Shown: in pieces, positions 1 to 6,899 of the stretch | How positions within the stretch are numbered: the first letter of the stretch is position 1 | Layout of the letters: each line of letters opens with the position of its first letter | Source: Gammaproteobacteria bacterium | GTDB taxonomy: Bacteria; Pseudomonadota; Gammaproteobacteria; UBA6429; Thiohalophilaceae | NCBI GenBank assembly: GCA_029880425.1 | Contig: JAOUOK010000051.1 | Location: 1 to 8,336 of the forward strand | DNA length: 8,336 nt | Direction: 5' to 3' | The notes under the pieces: model-generated | Seen by the model: only the letters and a program-made list of their open reading frames with translations | The model's database searches: none | What the model was told of the DNA's origin: nothing | Position numbers and translations under genes: made by a program

Positions 1-236
1 TAAAAACAATCAACCAGGTAAGTTTTACCTCGTCCTGTTCCGCCCCATAAATATAAACCACGCACGGGATTTTTTTTACGTTTAATAATTGATGAAAAAA
101 AACTGTTTTTATTTTTATCGGAAATAAGTAACTCGGTATAAACGCGCTGGGTACATTGCACTGCCTGCCACTGCTTATCATCAGTTTTTATTTTCCTGTT
201 ATGTAAATCCAGTTGATAACGTTGCAGCGGCGTCAT
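1..236 (-). CDS. zapE: ZapE/AFG1-family ATPase, N-terminal part (cut by window edge)
   Basis: This is the first 78 codons of a P-loop ATPase read leftward from an ATG at 236, and it runs off the window at position 1. It starts MTPLQRYQ, and a Walker A motif GGTGRGKT lies at residues 65-72 inside the run PVRGLYLWGG, which closely matches E. coli ZapE (PVRGLYMWGGVGRGKT). ZapE is a cytoplasmic ATPase that associates with the FtsZ division ring; mitochondrial AFG1/LACE1 are relatives (family knowledge). Walker B and the rest of the AAA domain (usual length about 350-375 residues) are outside the window. The reading frame passes intact through two homopolymers of eight bases (near 62-77 and 95-102). 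No clear Shine-Dalgarno site precedes the ATG. The CDGSH gene ends 34 bp upstream on the same strand, so the two are probably co-transcribed. Confidence 0.92.
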   Translation of the reverse strand, partial: MTPLQRYQLDLHNRKIKTDDKQWQAVQCTQRVYTELLISDKNKNSFFSSIIKRKKNPVRGLYLWGGTGRGKTYLVDCF

Positions 237-270
237 ATTTTATATATCAAATATTTTTTAAAAATAATCA

Positions 271-750
271 CTAGCCTATAAACCCACATTTCTTATGTTG
301 CACATCACAAAAGGGTTTTTTATCTGAGTGGCCACAACGGCACAGGGCACCTTTTGTCCGTGTTGTCTTTGATAAGCCATCACGGCTAAAAATAGTAACA
401 GGTCCTTTAAAACTGTACATCGCATTTTCTTTAACCATAATAGTTAACTCACCATCAAGCGAGTGGATATCTTCTTCGCGCTCATCGATAAATGCCTGTG
501 CTATGTCCTCTTCCCGGTTCTTATGGCTGCCATCACAAAAAGGTTTGCTTTTCGACATGCCGCAACGACATAAAGCAAACTCTTTATCTTTTAGAACAAC
601 CTCGCCAGCCGCATTCAGCAGGGTAATCTCAGTATCACCCTTGCAAATTAGCGGCCCGTTTGGCCTGACCATGATTGAATTTCCAGGGTATACCGGTTTC
701 TTTGTCTTCACTTCGTTTTCGTCACTACTTTTTTTACTACCCAATGTCAT
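271..750 (-). CDS. Tandem CDGSH iron-sulfur domain protein
   Basis: This 159-residue soluble protein carries two CDGSH (mitoNEET-type) motifs. The first has Cys61, Cys63, Cys72 and His76 in CRCGMSKSKPFCDGSH. The second has Cys137, Cys139, Cys148 and His152 in CRCGHSDKKPFCDVQH. Each set of three Cys and one His is the known ligand pattern for a redox-active, labile [2Fe-2S] cluster. In the second motif the Gly of CDG is Val, though all four ligands remain. No membrane anchor is visible, unlike animal mitoNEET, and the tandem layout recalls CISD3-type proteins. Each motif is preceded by a beta-rich stretch (about residues 26-60 and 101-136), as in the CDGSH fold. The first 20 residues are charged and probably disordered. 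The ATG at 750 has AAGGA three bases upstream, rather close. Electron transfer or iron-sulfur trafficking is likely, but the partner is unknown. Confidence 0.9.
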   Translation of the reverse strand: MTLGSKKSSDENEVKTKKPVYPGNSIMVRPNGPLICKGDTEITLLNAAGEVVLKDKEFALCRCGMSKSKPFCDGSHKNREEDIAQAFIDEREEDIHSLDGELTIMVKENAMYSFKGPVTIFSRDGLSKTTRTKGALCRCGHSDKKPFCDVQHKKCGFIG

Positions 751-871
751 AATTCCTTATAAAATTAATGCTTAATTCATACTTAAACTATGATAAACAC
801 TACACTATACTTAAATTTGTGAACACATAGAATTTATAACAATATATTAAAGTCAAAAAAAGGATTTATTG
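751..871. promoter_or_regulatory. Divergent AT-rich intergenic region with direct repeats
   Basis: This stretch separates the divergent CDGSH and patatin genes and must hold both promoters. The 9-mer ATACTTAAA occurs twice, at 779-787 and 807-815, 28 bp apart. For the plus strand, TATATT at 843-848 is a possible -10, with only a weak -35 (GTGAAC at 819-824, 18-bp spacing). For the minus strand, TATCAT (from 790-795 read in reverse) is a possible -10 without a good -35. These assignments are tentative in such AT-rich DNA. Confidence 0.35.
859..864 (+). promoter_or_regulatory. Shine-Dalgarno site fixing a TTG start
   Basis: The purine run AAAGGA lies upstream of two consecutive TTG codons. Its spacing favours TTG at 872 over TTG at 869. 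No ATG exists upstream of the conserved GGGAR loop, so a TTG start is required for an intact patatin domain. Confidence 0.6.
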
Positions 872-2017
872 TTGAGTAAAGCTAAAAAGAAACCAAAACT
901 GGCCATTGTAATGACAGGCGGTGGGGCACGTGCGGCTTACCAGATTGGTGTCTTGAAAGCGATTGCTGAACTTTTACCTCCTGCTTCACCCAGTCCATTT
1001 TCTATCATATGTGGTACTTCTGCCGGGGCGATAAACGCAGCCTCGCTTGCAGCAAAGAGTGATCATTTTAAACATTCAGTTCGCCGTATGCATTTTGTCT
1101 GGTCAAATTTCACCTGTGACCAGGTCTTCAGAACCGATATACCCGGTATTATGAAGACAGGTGCACACTGGTTATTTTCCATGGCCTTAGGTGGATTGGG
1201 TAAGCATAGCCCAATTTATTTACTTGACCGCACCCCGTTACGAAAACTATTAGAGCAATATATTGATAGTAGTGTTTTTCAACGCGCGATTGATAATAAA
1301 ACATTACATGCATTAAGTATTAACGCAACCGGCTATACCAGCCGTCAATCAGTAGCCTTTTATCATGGTCATGCATCCATAAAAAAATGGAAACGTGCGC
1401 AGCGTATCGGCCTTTCAACACGCATTACTGTTGATCATTTAATGGCTTCCTCCGCTATCCCTTTTTTATTTTCACCGGTGAAGCTTAACCGTGAATTTTT
1501 TAGTGATGGTTCTATCCGGCAAACGGCGCCTATCAGCCCGGCTCTTCACCTGGGTGCAGATCGTGTGCTGGTAATTGGTAATCATCAAAGCGAACCAAAA
1601 CTTGAACGCTTTTCAAATAACAACCCGCCTACACTGGGTGAGATAGCAGGCCATACATTAAACAGTATATTTCTTGATAGCCTTGATGCTGATATCGAGC
1701 GTTTGCAGCGAATAAACAAAACCGTGACACTTATTGGTGATAGGGATCGTGAAAAACACGGTGTCACCTTGCGCCAGGTTGAGGTGCAGGTAGTATCACC
1801 CAGCCAGGATATCGGAAAAATGGCCGCAGACCATGCACATGAATTACCCTGGTCTATAAAAAGCCTGTTACGTGGTATTGGTGCTTATTCCAAAACTGAT
1901 AGCAGCTTTATGAGCTACCTTTTATTTGAAAAAGGATATTGTAATGCCCTAATTGATTTGGGTTATAAAGATACCCAGCTTGAAAAAGAAAATATATTAC
2001 ATTTTTTACGCGACTAG
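872..2017 (+). CDS. Patatin-like phospholipase family protein
   Basis: This is a predicted serine lipid acyl hydrolase with a Ser-Asp catalytic dyad. Numbering from the TTG at 872, the oxyanion-hole loop GGGAR is at residues 16-20, the nucleophile elbow GTSAG at 48-52 (Ser50), and the catalytic Asp is in DGS at 212-214, preceded by the family-typical MASSAIPFLFSP. The patatin domain spans about residues 9-235; a C-terminal region of about 145 residues ending near GYCNALIDLGY is typical of a bacterial subgroup. No signal peptide or membrane segment is seen, so it is probably cytoplasmic or peripheral at the inner membrane. The start is one of two adjacent TTG codons (869 or 872). AAGGA at 860-864 is 7 bases from the second and only 4 from the first, so I chose 872. 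The next ATG (911) would remove the first strand of the domain. Substrate cannot be told from sequence. It stands alone on this strand. Confidence 0.9.
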   Translation: MSKAKKKPKLAIVMTGGGARAAYQIGVLKAIAELLPPASPSPFSIICGTSAGAINAASLAAKSDHFKHSVRRMHFVWSNFTCDQVFRTDIPGIMKTGAHWLFSMALGGLGKHSPIYLLDRTPLRKLLEQYIDSSVFQRAIDNKTLHALSINATGYTSRQSVAFYHGHASIKKWKRAQRIGLSTRITVDHLMASSAIPFLFSPVKLNREFFSDGSIRQTAPISPALHLGADRVLVIGNHQSEPKLERFSNNNPPTLGEIAGHTLNSIFLDSLDADIERLQRINKTVTLIGDRDREKHGVTLRQVEVQVVSPSQDIGKMAADHAHELPWSIKSLLRGIGAYSKTDSSFMSYLLFEKGYCNALIDLGYKDTQLEKENILHFLRD

Positions 2018-2043
2018 CTTTTTTGCAGCCTGTTTATACATGG

Positions 2044-2424
2044 CTATACCTGTGCTGTATGTTGCGAAACAAGTTTAGCTTCGGGTACCAGGTGATGTAT
2101 TAGGGCCGCAATTTCGCTACTTAAGCCAACACGAGGCTGCAACGTCACCCACAACACATTTATCTTCAGATTCAGGTCAGCAAGAATAATATCTTTCTCA
2201 TAATGCTTTAAAACTCTTTCTATCTTATCAATAATTTCCTGCAGACGTGACAACTCAAAGTTCCTCAGGCCGGGAATCAGCATCATGAAATCGGTATAAG
2301 GTTTTCCTTTGAGATCTCGTGTTGGCACACGCTTCCATAAAGGTTCTGAATATTGAATCCTGGCATTGCGTGGTAAGTAGCGAGTGCCAAGAACCATGAT
2401 ATTTTCATCTTGTTGATCAGGCAT
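2044..2424 (-). CDS. Conserved-looking small protein of unknown function, downstream of the HDOD gene
   Basis: I do not recognise this 126-residue protein. It has no Cys, no signal peptide and no membrane segment. The N-terminal third contains a basic, motif-like stretch (LGTRYLPRNARIQYSEPLW at 12-30, then KRVPTRD). The rest looks like alternating alpha/beta: a hydrophobic strand around 44-50, an amphipathic helix 57-76, strands within 79-98, a helix 101-112 and a last strand near 116-120. It starts 37 bp after the stop of the HDOD gene on the same strand, so the two probably share a transcript. No Shine-Dalgarno site is visible before the ATG at 2424; an internal ATG at 2397 (residue 10, MVLGTRYLP) follows a weak AAGATGA and could be the real start. 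It converges with the patatin gene, leaving only 26 bp between stops. Confidence 0.75.
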   Translation of the reverse strand: MPDQQDENIMVLGTRYLPRNARIQYSEPLWKRVPTRDLKGKPYTDFMMLIPGLRNFELSRLQEIIDKIERVLKHYEKDIILADLNLKINVLWVTLQPRVGLSSEIAALIHHLVPEAKLVSQHTAQV

Positions 2425-2461
2425 GATCTAAATATAGATAAAAATTCTCACTTTTACAGTA

Positions 2462-3808
2462 CTAGGTACACATTTGTTTGACCAATTTCTTAATTATTTC
2501 ACCTTCCTGCAGCACTTCGTCCGCTGCAATAATGACTTCTTCTTCATCCAGGTTAAGAGAATCTAATAAATTCAAAGGCAAATCTTCTGAGGTATCACCA
2601 AAAGCAAGACCATGTGGAGCCAGGATTGTCTTAATAATGGTCAATAACTGAATATATTTAACATGCTCATTCGAATAATTTTTATCAGTATAATGCGAAG
2701 CTACCTCAATCAATTCTTCTGGCATATTCCACATACGCATAACCATTTTGCCCACTTCGATATGGGTAATACCAAAAACATCTTTTTCTGCCTGGAACAA
2801 GCTAACGTCTTTATTTTTTTCAAGGAATATATTCAAATCATTGTATTCTGAGCTAAATAAATGCCCAAGCACAAGCAGCCCCACATCATGTAACAAACCT
2901 ACAAGGTAAGCTGTTCCGGGATTAGGCCGTTCCCCCCATGGCATCAACATACTAAAACGTTGCATTAGCGAAGCAGTATAGATTGAGGATTTCCAGATGG
3001 CATGTGAACCCACCACCCCGGTTTGAGGAATTCGAAAGGTCGAACCAACTGATAAGGCCAGCGTTATGTTCATAACTGCATCCACACCAAGCACGCGGAA
3101 AATCGCATCTTTTAATGATTTAACTGAACCTGCCTGGCCAAAAAAAGCAGAGTTAGCATAACTGACTATTTGTGCGACAAGAACAGGATCTTTTTCTACC
3201 ACGTTTACAATCTGTTCAATTTTTACCTCAGGCAGTGAACGCAACTTTAAAATCTGTGCAGCCGTCTCTGGCATTGGTGGTAAAGAATGCAATGCCTTTA
3301 CCCGCTCTTTAAAACTTAGGGTTTCTTTAATATCCATATTTGATTTTACCTCTTCCGAAAAAGATATTCCAATTAATTCGTGAGTAGAAAGCTTTTGTAA
3401 TTGTTTAACCTCTATTGCATAAGCATGCTCTGCACTATCATCCACAACATATAACTCATCATGGTATTCCAAAGCTTCATCGATAAAAATATGAATATTT
3501 TTTTTCGAGTTACCTATTATTTCATTTTGAAAATTTGAATTTAGTTCAAGTGCTTTTTTACTTTCCAGGCACGAAAGTTTTTTACCTAGCACTTTATTTA
3601 AACGTGACAAGTTAAATTTGTAATTAGCCGGGTTAAGCGCGATAAAGAAATCAGTTTCATCTGATAAAATTGAACAATCAATTTGTGAATTTTTAGAGAA
3701 TTCTACCAGGCGTTGTCCTGTAGGATTAGAAAGTTCGATGCTGCGAAAAACTACATGATGATGTTGAAAGATTGTTTTAAGCAATTCACTTGGCATTAAA
3801 ATTTCCAT
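2462..3808 (-). CDS. HDOD-domain signalling protein with degenerate YbaK-like N-terminal domain
   Basis: This 448-residue protein has an HDOD domain at about 170-375, opening with LHSLPPMPETAAQIL and containing AQIVSYANSAFFG, the HD pair at 307-308 (LLHDVG), His349 and His372. HDOD domains are non-canonical HD-family modules found in bacterial signalling proteins; most lack demonstrated catalysis, in contrast to HD-GYP phosphodiesterases. Residues about 10-150 resemble the YbaK-type aminoacyl-tRNA deacylase domain that precedes HDOD in known gammaproteobacterial proteins: SILSDETDFFIALNPANY and IFIDEALEYHDELYVVDD follow that family's pattern. The conserved Lys before the central strand appears to be Asp44, so tRNA-editing activity is doubtful. 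A tail of about 75 residues, rich in Asp/Glu at 407-436, follows. The ATG at 3808 has no good ribosome site; ATG at 3796 (residue 5) has GGAA six bases upstream and may be the true start. A perfect TATAAT lies 25-30 bp upstream. Confidence 0.88.
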   Translation of the reverse strand: MEILMPSELLKTIFQHHHVVFRSIELSNPTGQRLVEFSKNSQIDCSILSDETDFFIALNPANYKFNLSRLNKVLGKKLSCLESKKALELNSNFQNEIIGNSKKNIHIFIDEALEYHDELYVVDDSAEHAYAIEVKQLQKLSTHELIGISFSEEVKSNMDIKETLSFKERVKALHSLPPMPETAAQILKLRSLPEVKIEQIVNVVEKDPVLVAQIVSYANSAFFGQAGSVKSLKDAIFRVLGVDAVMNITLALSVGSTFRIPQTGVVGSHAIWKSSIYTASLMQRFSMLMPWGERPNPGTAYLVGLLHDVGLLVLGHLFSSEYNDLNIFLEKNKDVSLFQAEKDVFGITHIEVGKMVMRMWNMPEELIEVASHYTDKNYSNEHVKYIQLLTIIKTILAPHGLAFGDTSEDLPLNLLDSLNLDEEEVIIAADEVLQEGEIIKKLVKQMCT

Positions 3809-4097
3809 TTACTTATATATTTCCATGCATAAATTATAAGTCTCTTTTCAAATATCTTCTGCAAACATTTGTTAAATAACCCCATGATAAACCAGTAGTT
3901 TTCACCTACAGAATTTGTAATTAATATCCTACTTTTCCTGACAATTTTCATTTTACTTTTTAAAGCGTAGTAAATAATTTTTCTCTTGTGCGGCTCTGGA
4001 TCACAGAAGTTATTTTCGACATACTTGTTTACAAAATTAACTTATGTGCAAACAACTATTACTGCAGCTTTCCACAAATCACATGGAAAACATATCT
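3809..4097. other. Non-coding divergent region between the HDOD gene and yjbQ
   Basis: About 290 bp of AT-rich DNA with no convincing gene. On the minus strand, TATAAT (3833-3838 read in reverse) is a consensus -10 for the HDOD gene, but no matching -35 lies at 16-18 bp. On the plus strand, TCGACA at 4016-4021 matches a -35 in five of six positions, but the hexamer 16-17 bp downstream is poor. A possible loose hairpin (AAATAA near 3972 with TTATTT near 4010) encloses the only GC-rich patch, around 3989-4004. I see no riboswitch consensus. Confidence 0.4.
3833..3838 (-). promoter_or_regulatory. Candidate -10 element for the HDOD gene
   Basis: Read on the minus strand this is a perfect TATAAT, which would start transcription about 18 bases before the ATG at 3808. 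The expected -35 position (CAGAAG at 17-bp spacing) does not match consensus, and the extended TGn motif is absent. An activator or a different sigma factor would be needed, or the match is chance. Confidence 0.3.
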
Positions 4098-4508
4098 ATG
4101 AAACAAGAAATGTTAAATATTGAAACAAATGGGCGGGGTACTTACGAAATTTCAGGTGAGGTACAAAACCTTGTAGCCAAAAATAATATCAAAACGGGTT
4201 TGTGTCATTTATTTTTACAACACACCAGCGCTTCACTAATTCTCTGCGAGAATGCAGATGCCTCGGTAAGGACAGACCTTGAAAATTTTATGGCGCGTAT
4301 CGCTCCTGATGGAGCACCTGAATATCAGCATGATATGGAAGGGCCGGATGATATGCCGGCGCATATAAGATCGATTTTGACACAAAATAGCATGTCCATC
4401 CCCATTACAAATGGCCGTTGCACATTAGGCACATGGCAAGGTATTTACTTATGGGAACACCGTACCCGGGGACACCGGCGAAAACTGGTTATTACCCTGC
4501 AAGACTGA
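4098..4508 (+). CDS. yjbQ: YjbQ/UPF0047 family protein (secondary thiamine-phosphate synthase enzyme family)
   Basis: This is a 136-residue cytoplasmic protein, close to E. coli YjbQ (138 residues). Numbering from the ATG at 4098, it has LQHTSASL at 40-47, EN at 51-52, QHDMEG at 77-82, DDMPAH at 84-89, and GTWQGIYLWEHR at 111-122. The conserved His and Asp residues are thought to form the active or metal-binding site. The E. coli protein shows weak thiamine-phosphate synthase activity, but its physiological role is unsettled (family knowledge). The open frame extends to an ATG at 4044, adding 18 residues that no family member needs. Neither 4044 nor the ATG at 4083 has a ribosome site, while 4098 has a distant GGAA, so I chose 4098 from family length. 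It is a single-gene unit converging with msrA. Confidence 0.9.
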   Translation: MKQEMLNIETNGRGTYEISGEVQNLVAKNNIKTGLCHLFLQHTSASLILCENADASVRTDLENFMARIAPDGAPEYQHDMEGPDDMPAHIRSILTQNSMSIPITNGRCTLGTWQGIYLWEHRTRGHRRKLVITLQD

Positions 4509-4524
4509 TTTTAACTAAAATCAG
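4505..4524. terminator. Perfect palindrome spanning the convergent stop codons of yjbQ and msrA
   Basis: CTGATTTT (4505-4512) and AAAATCAG (4517-4524) form a perfect 8-bp inverted repeat with a 4-base loop, AACT. The TGA of yjbQ (4506-4508) is in one arm and the TGA of msrA (4521-4523 read in reverse) in the mirror position of the other. It may act as a bidirectional terminator, but the stem is AT-rich and no real T-run follows on either strand, so any terminator activity is uncertain. Confidence 0.4.
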
Positions 4525-5141
4525 CCTTGTTGATACGCGATGCCCGTGCCCCCCAGGCCACAGTAACCACCTGGCAGCTTTGCCAGGTATTGCTGGTGAT
4601 ATTCTTCTGCCGGGTAAAACTCAGGTGCCTTCACTATTTCAGTTGTAATTTGACTGTAAGAAGCCTTCGCTAACTGCACCTGGTAACGTGCTTTTGAAGC
4701 CAGGGCTAACGTTTGTTGCTCATCAGAGTAAGTATAAATCCCCGAACGATACTGGGTACCGCGATCATTACCCTGACGCATACCCTGGGTTGGATCATGT
4801 GATTCCCAGAATACTTTCAGTAAGGCTTCATAGCTAACCTGCGCTGGGTCATACATTACCTGTACCACTTCATTATGCCCGGTCATACCACTACACACTT
4901 CCTGGTATGTTGGGTTCGGCGTAAAGCCAGCAGCATAGCCAACCAGGGTGATGTAAACACCCTTGGTCTGCCAAAATTTTCGCTCAGCCCCCCAGAAGCA
5001 ACCCAGGCCAAACATCGCTGTTTGCAGCTGTTCGGGATAAGGTGGACTAAGAGGGTTCTGGTTTACAAAATGTTTTTCCGGAAGGGGGATGCTTACATCT
5101 CTGCCCGCTAATGCCTGTTCTTTGTTAATCATCTCGGACAT
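4521..5141 (-). CDS. msrA: Peptide-methionine (S)-S-oxide reductase MsrA
   Basis: This enzyme reduces the S-epimer of methionine sulfoxide in proteins and free methionine, with electrons from thioredoxin. Numbering from the ATG at 5141 (206 residues), the catalytic Cys48 is in [16 protein letters not shown] (Glu91) and [16 protein letters not shown] follow, and the resolving Cys194 is in GYCGLGGTG. The E. coli enzyme has a further C-terminal Cys (Cys206); here the tail ends IAYQQG without it, so a two-Cys relay is expected. The N-terminal extension with ALAGRD also resembles the E. coli type. An in-frame ATG at 5150 touches its own AAAGGA, only two bases away, so I prefer 5141, which gives about 10 bases of spacing. 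It is the last gene of the cmoA-cmoB-msrA run, starting 36 bp after the cmoB stop; it shares no pathway with the cmo genes. Confidence 0.95.
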   Translation of the reverse strand: MSEMINKEQALAGRDVSIPLPEKHFVNQNPLSPPYPEQLQTAMFGLGCFWGAERKFWQTKGVYITLVGYAAGFTPNPTYQEVCSGMTGHNEVVQVMYDPAQVSYEALLKVFWESHDPTQGMRQGNDRGTQYRSGIYTYSDEQQTLALASKARYQVQLAKASYSQITTEIVKAPEFYPAEEYHQQYLAKLPGGYCGLGGTGIAYQQG

Positions 5142-5177
5142 GGTGGGCATTTCCTTTGAGTATTATTAATGAGTTAG

Positions 5178-6149
5178 TTAAGGGGCTTCAGCCAATACCA
5201 CCGCCCGCATCGGTCCGGGATAACCTTCAATGGTTTTACTTGAGTCACCGGGATCTAAAAACTTTTCCAGTGAATCAAATGTCATCCAGTCAGTTGCCCT
5301 TTGTTCATCCGTAGTTGTTTTCGATACATCCACCACGCGTACATTTTTAAAGCCGCAGCGTTGTAACCATAACACCAGTGCATCACAACTGGGTAAAAAC
5401 CAGACATTCCGCATTTGCTGGTAACGCCCTGTTGGCAGTAACACCGAGTTAATATCACCCTCTATGACCAGAGTTTCTAACACGAGTTCCCCGCCGGGCT
5501 TTAAGCATTCTCGTAATTCAATTAAATGATCCAGGGGTGAACGACGATGGTAAAGCACACCCATTGAAAAAACCGTATCAAATGCTTTCAAAGATGGCGG
5601 AATATCTTCTATCCCCAGGGGTAACAGGTGAACAGGAATATCACCGAGATATTTTTTCAGCGCATAAAACTGCATGATATATTTCTGTCCCGGGTCAACA
5701 CCGATAACCAGGTCTGCTCCCTGTCCATAACTTCTTAAAGCGTAGTATCCATTGCCACAACCAATATCCAGAACATGTTTGCCTTTTAATGATTTAATAT
5801 GTGGCTGAACCCGTTCCCACTTCCAGTCTGAATGCCACTCGGTATTAATATCGATACCAAACAGTGAAAAAGGTCCCTTTCGCCAGGGCATAAGTATTCT
5901 TAAGTCTTGTTCTAACTTTTTAAGTGTCGCTGGCTCGCTATCCCCCGCAGCACCAATTTTAACCTCGGAGGTTAACTCGATCTGCGAAGGTTGAATATCC
6001 GGAAGGTTATCCAGCATGGATAACCAGTTATCCAGCTCACCATGACGGGGAGAATTAAAGGCCTTATCAACACGTTGCTCAAGTGTATTCAACCACTCAG
6101 CAGCATCGCTTTGTTCTAGCCTTTTATACAGCGCACGATAATCAAGCAT
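5178..6149 (-). CDS. cmoB: tRNA U34 carboxymethyltransferase CmoB
   Basis: CmoB transfers the carboxymethyl group of carboxy-S-adenosylmethionine to 5-hydroxyuridine at position 34, giving 5-carboxymethoxyuridine in tRNAs that read four-codon boxes. It is 323 residues, the same as E. coli CmoB. The positions known to bind the cofactor in E. coli are all conserved at the same numbers: Lys91, Trp105, Lys110, Gly130, Asp152, Met196, Tyr200 and Arg315. The Rossmann methyltransferase signature VLDIGCGNGYY is at 126-136, KGPFSLFG at 91-98, and MGVLYHRRSPLDHL at 196-209. The N-terminal 80 residues form the family's helical extension. The ATG at 6149 lies only 12 bp after the cmoA stop, with no strong ribosome site, which suggests translational coupling. 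Confidence 0.97.
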   Translation of the reverse strand: MLDYRALYKRLEQSDAAEWLNTLEQRVDKAFNSPRHGELDNWLSMLDNLPDIQPSQIELTSEVKIGAAGDSEPATLKKLEQDLRILMPWRKGPFSLFGIDINTEWHSDWKWERVQPHIKSLKGKHVLDIGCGNGYYALRSYGQGADLVIGVDPGQKYIMQFYALKKYLGDIPVHLLPLGIEDIPPSLKAFDTVFSMGVLYHRRSPLDHLIELRECLKPGGELVLETLVIEGDINSVLLPTGRYQQMRNVWFLPSCDALVLWLQRCGFKNVRVVDVSKTTTDEQRATDWMTFDSLEKFLDPGDSSKTIEGYPGPMRAVVLAEAP

Positions 6150-6161
6150 GATAAAAACCGG

Positions 6162-6899
6162 TTACTTAATCGCAATAAAAGAGGCAAAGTTAAAACATTG
6201 GAACCAGGTAAAGACCTGTGAGAAACCACTTTCTTTTAAGCGTTGGATATGAGTTTCCTGTGTTTCCGGGATAAGCACGTTTTCAAGCGCATTACGTTTT
6301 TGTGCAATTTCAAGATCACTGTAACCATTCGATTTTTTGAAGGCATGATGAAAATCAATTTGTGTCTCGTTTACACCCTTATCAGGAAAGGCCAGTTTTT
6401 CGGAGAGGATTAAGCAGCCCCCGTCATTTAAGCCGTCATAAATTTTAGCAATAATATTTTCACGTTCAGGCAAAGGAATAAACTGCAGGGTAAAGTTCAT
6501 TACCACTACCGAGGCATTAATAATGTCAACATCCTGAATATCAGAGCAAACTGTTTTTACCGTGGTTTTAGAATTATCCCGTTCGAGTATTTTATTAAAC
6601 CGTTCAATCATGGCTTCAGCATTATCCACCGAGATAATCTCGCAGGCTTCTTCCGTTAAGCGGTGACGCATGGATAAACTCGCCGCACCTAAAGAACAGC
6701 CAAGGTCATATAAACGGGTAGCAGGTTTAGCATGTTGCTCAGCAAGTACCCCGATAAGATTTATAATCGTGCTGTAACCGGGTACCGAACGGTTAATCAT
6801 GTCCGGGAAGACATCAACCACGTTTTTATCAAACACAAAATCCACCGTTTTATCCAGTGGTGCAGCGTAGATATTATCCTGTGAATTTTTTTTACTCAT
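6162..6899 (-). CDS. cmoA: Carboxy-S-adenosyl-L-methionine synthase CmoA
   Basis: CmoA converts S-adenosylmethionine and prephenate into carboxy-SAM, releasing phenylpyruvate; the product feeds CmoB. The 245-residue protein matches E. coli CmoA (247) throughout: FPDMINRSVPGY at 31-42, the SAM-binding DLGCSLGAA at 65-73, VDNAEAMIER at 91-100, NFTLQF at 135-140, and AQKRNALENV at 199-208. Arg202 here corresponds to E. coli Arg199, which holds the cofactor carboxylate. The C-terminal WFQCFNFASF is also conserved. It is the first gene of the cmoA-cmoB-msrA unit. The only ribosome site is AAAGGG, 10 bases before the ATG at 6899, and it lies in the 3' arm of a hairpin that looks like the terminator of the chemoreceptor gene upstream. 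Confidence 0.97.
   Translation of the reverse strand: MSKKNSQDNIYAAPLDKTVDFVFDKNVVDVFPDMINRSVPGYSTIINLIGVLAEQHAKPATRLYDLGCSLGAASLSMRHRLTEEACEIISVDNAEAMIERFNKILERDNSKTTVKTVCSDIQDVDIINASVVVMNFTLQFIPLPERENIIAKIYDGLNDGGCLILSEKLAFPDKGVNETQIDFHHAFKKSNGYSDLEIAQKRNALENVLIPETQETHIQRLKESGFSQVFTWFQCFNFASFIAIK

Noticed and set aside
60..105. Apparent frameshift in zapE at poly-T/poly-A runs
   Set aside because: Recounting gives eight bases in each run, and the frame from the ATG at 236 continues without interruption into the Walker A motif.
503..775. Open frame antisense to the CDGSH gene
   Set aside because: It is a shadow of a gene with unmistakable CDGSH motifs and has no family features of its own. 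The same holds for open frames antisense to, or out of frame in, the patatin, HDOD, msrA, cmoB and chemoreceptor genes.
2015..2046. Terminator between the convergent patatin gene and the unknown gene
   Set aside because: Only a 4-bp AGCC/GGCT stem with a long loop is visible, and the T-run lies on the wrong side for the plus strand.
4044..4097. Upstream ATG extension of yjbQ
   Set aside because: The extra 18 residues are absent from the family, and neither upstream ATG has a ribosome site.
3809..4097. TPP riboswitch upstream of a thiamine-linked gene
   Set aside because: The conserved CTGAGA and downstream TPP-box sequences are not present.
4418..4648. Open frame overlapping the yjbQ end and msrA end
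   Set aside because: It is out of frame with yjbQ and antisense to msrA, both of which are firmly identified; its translation has no recognisable features.
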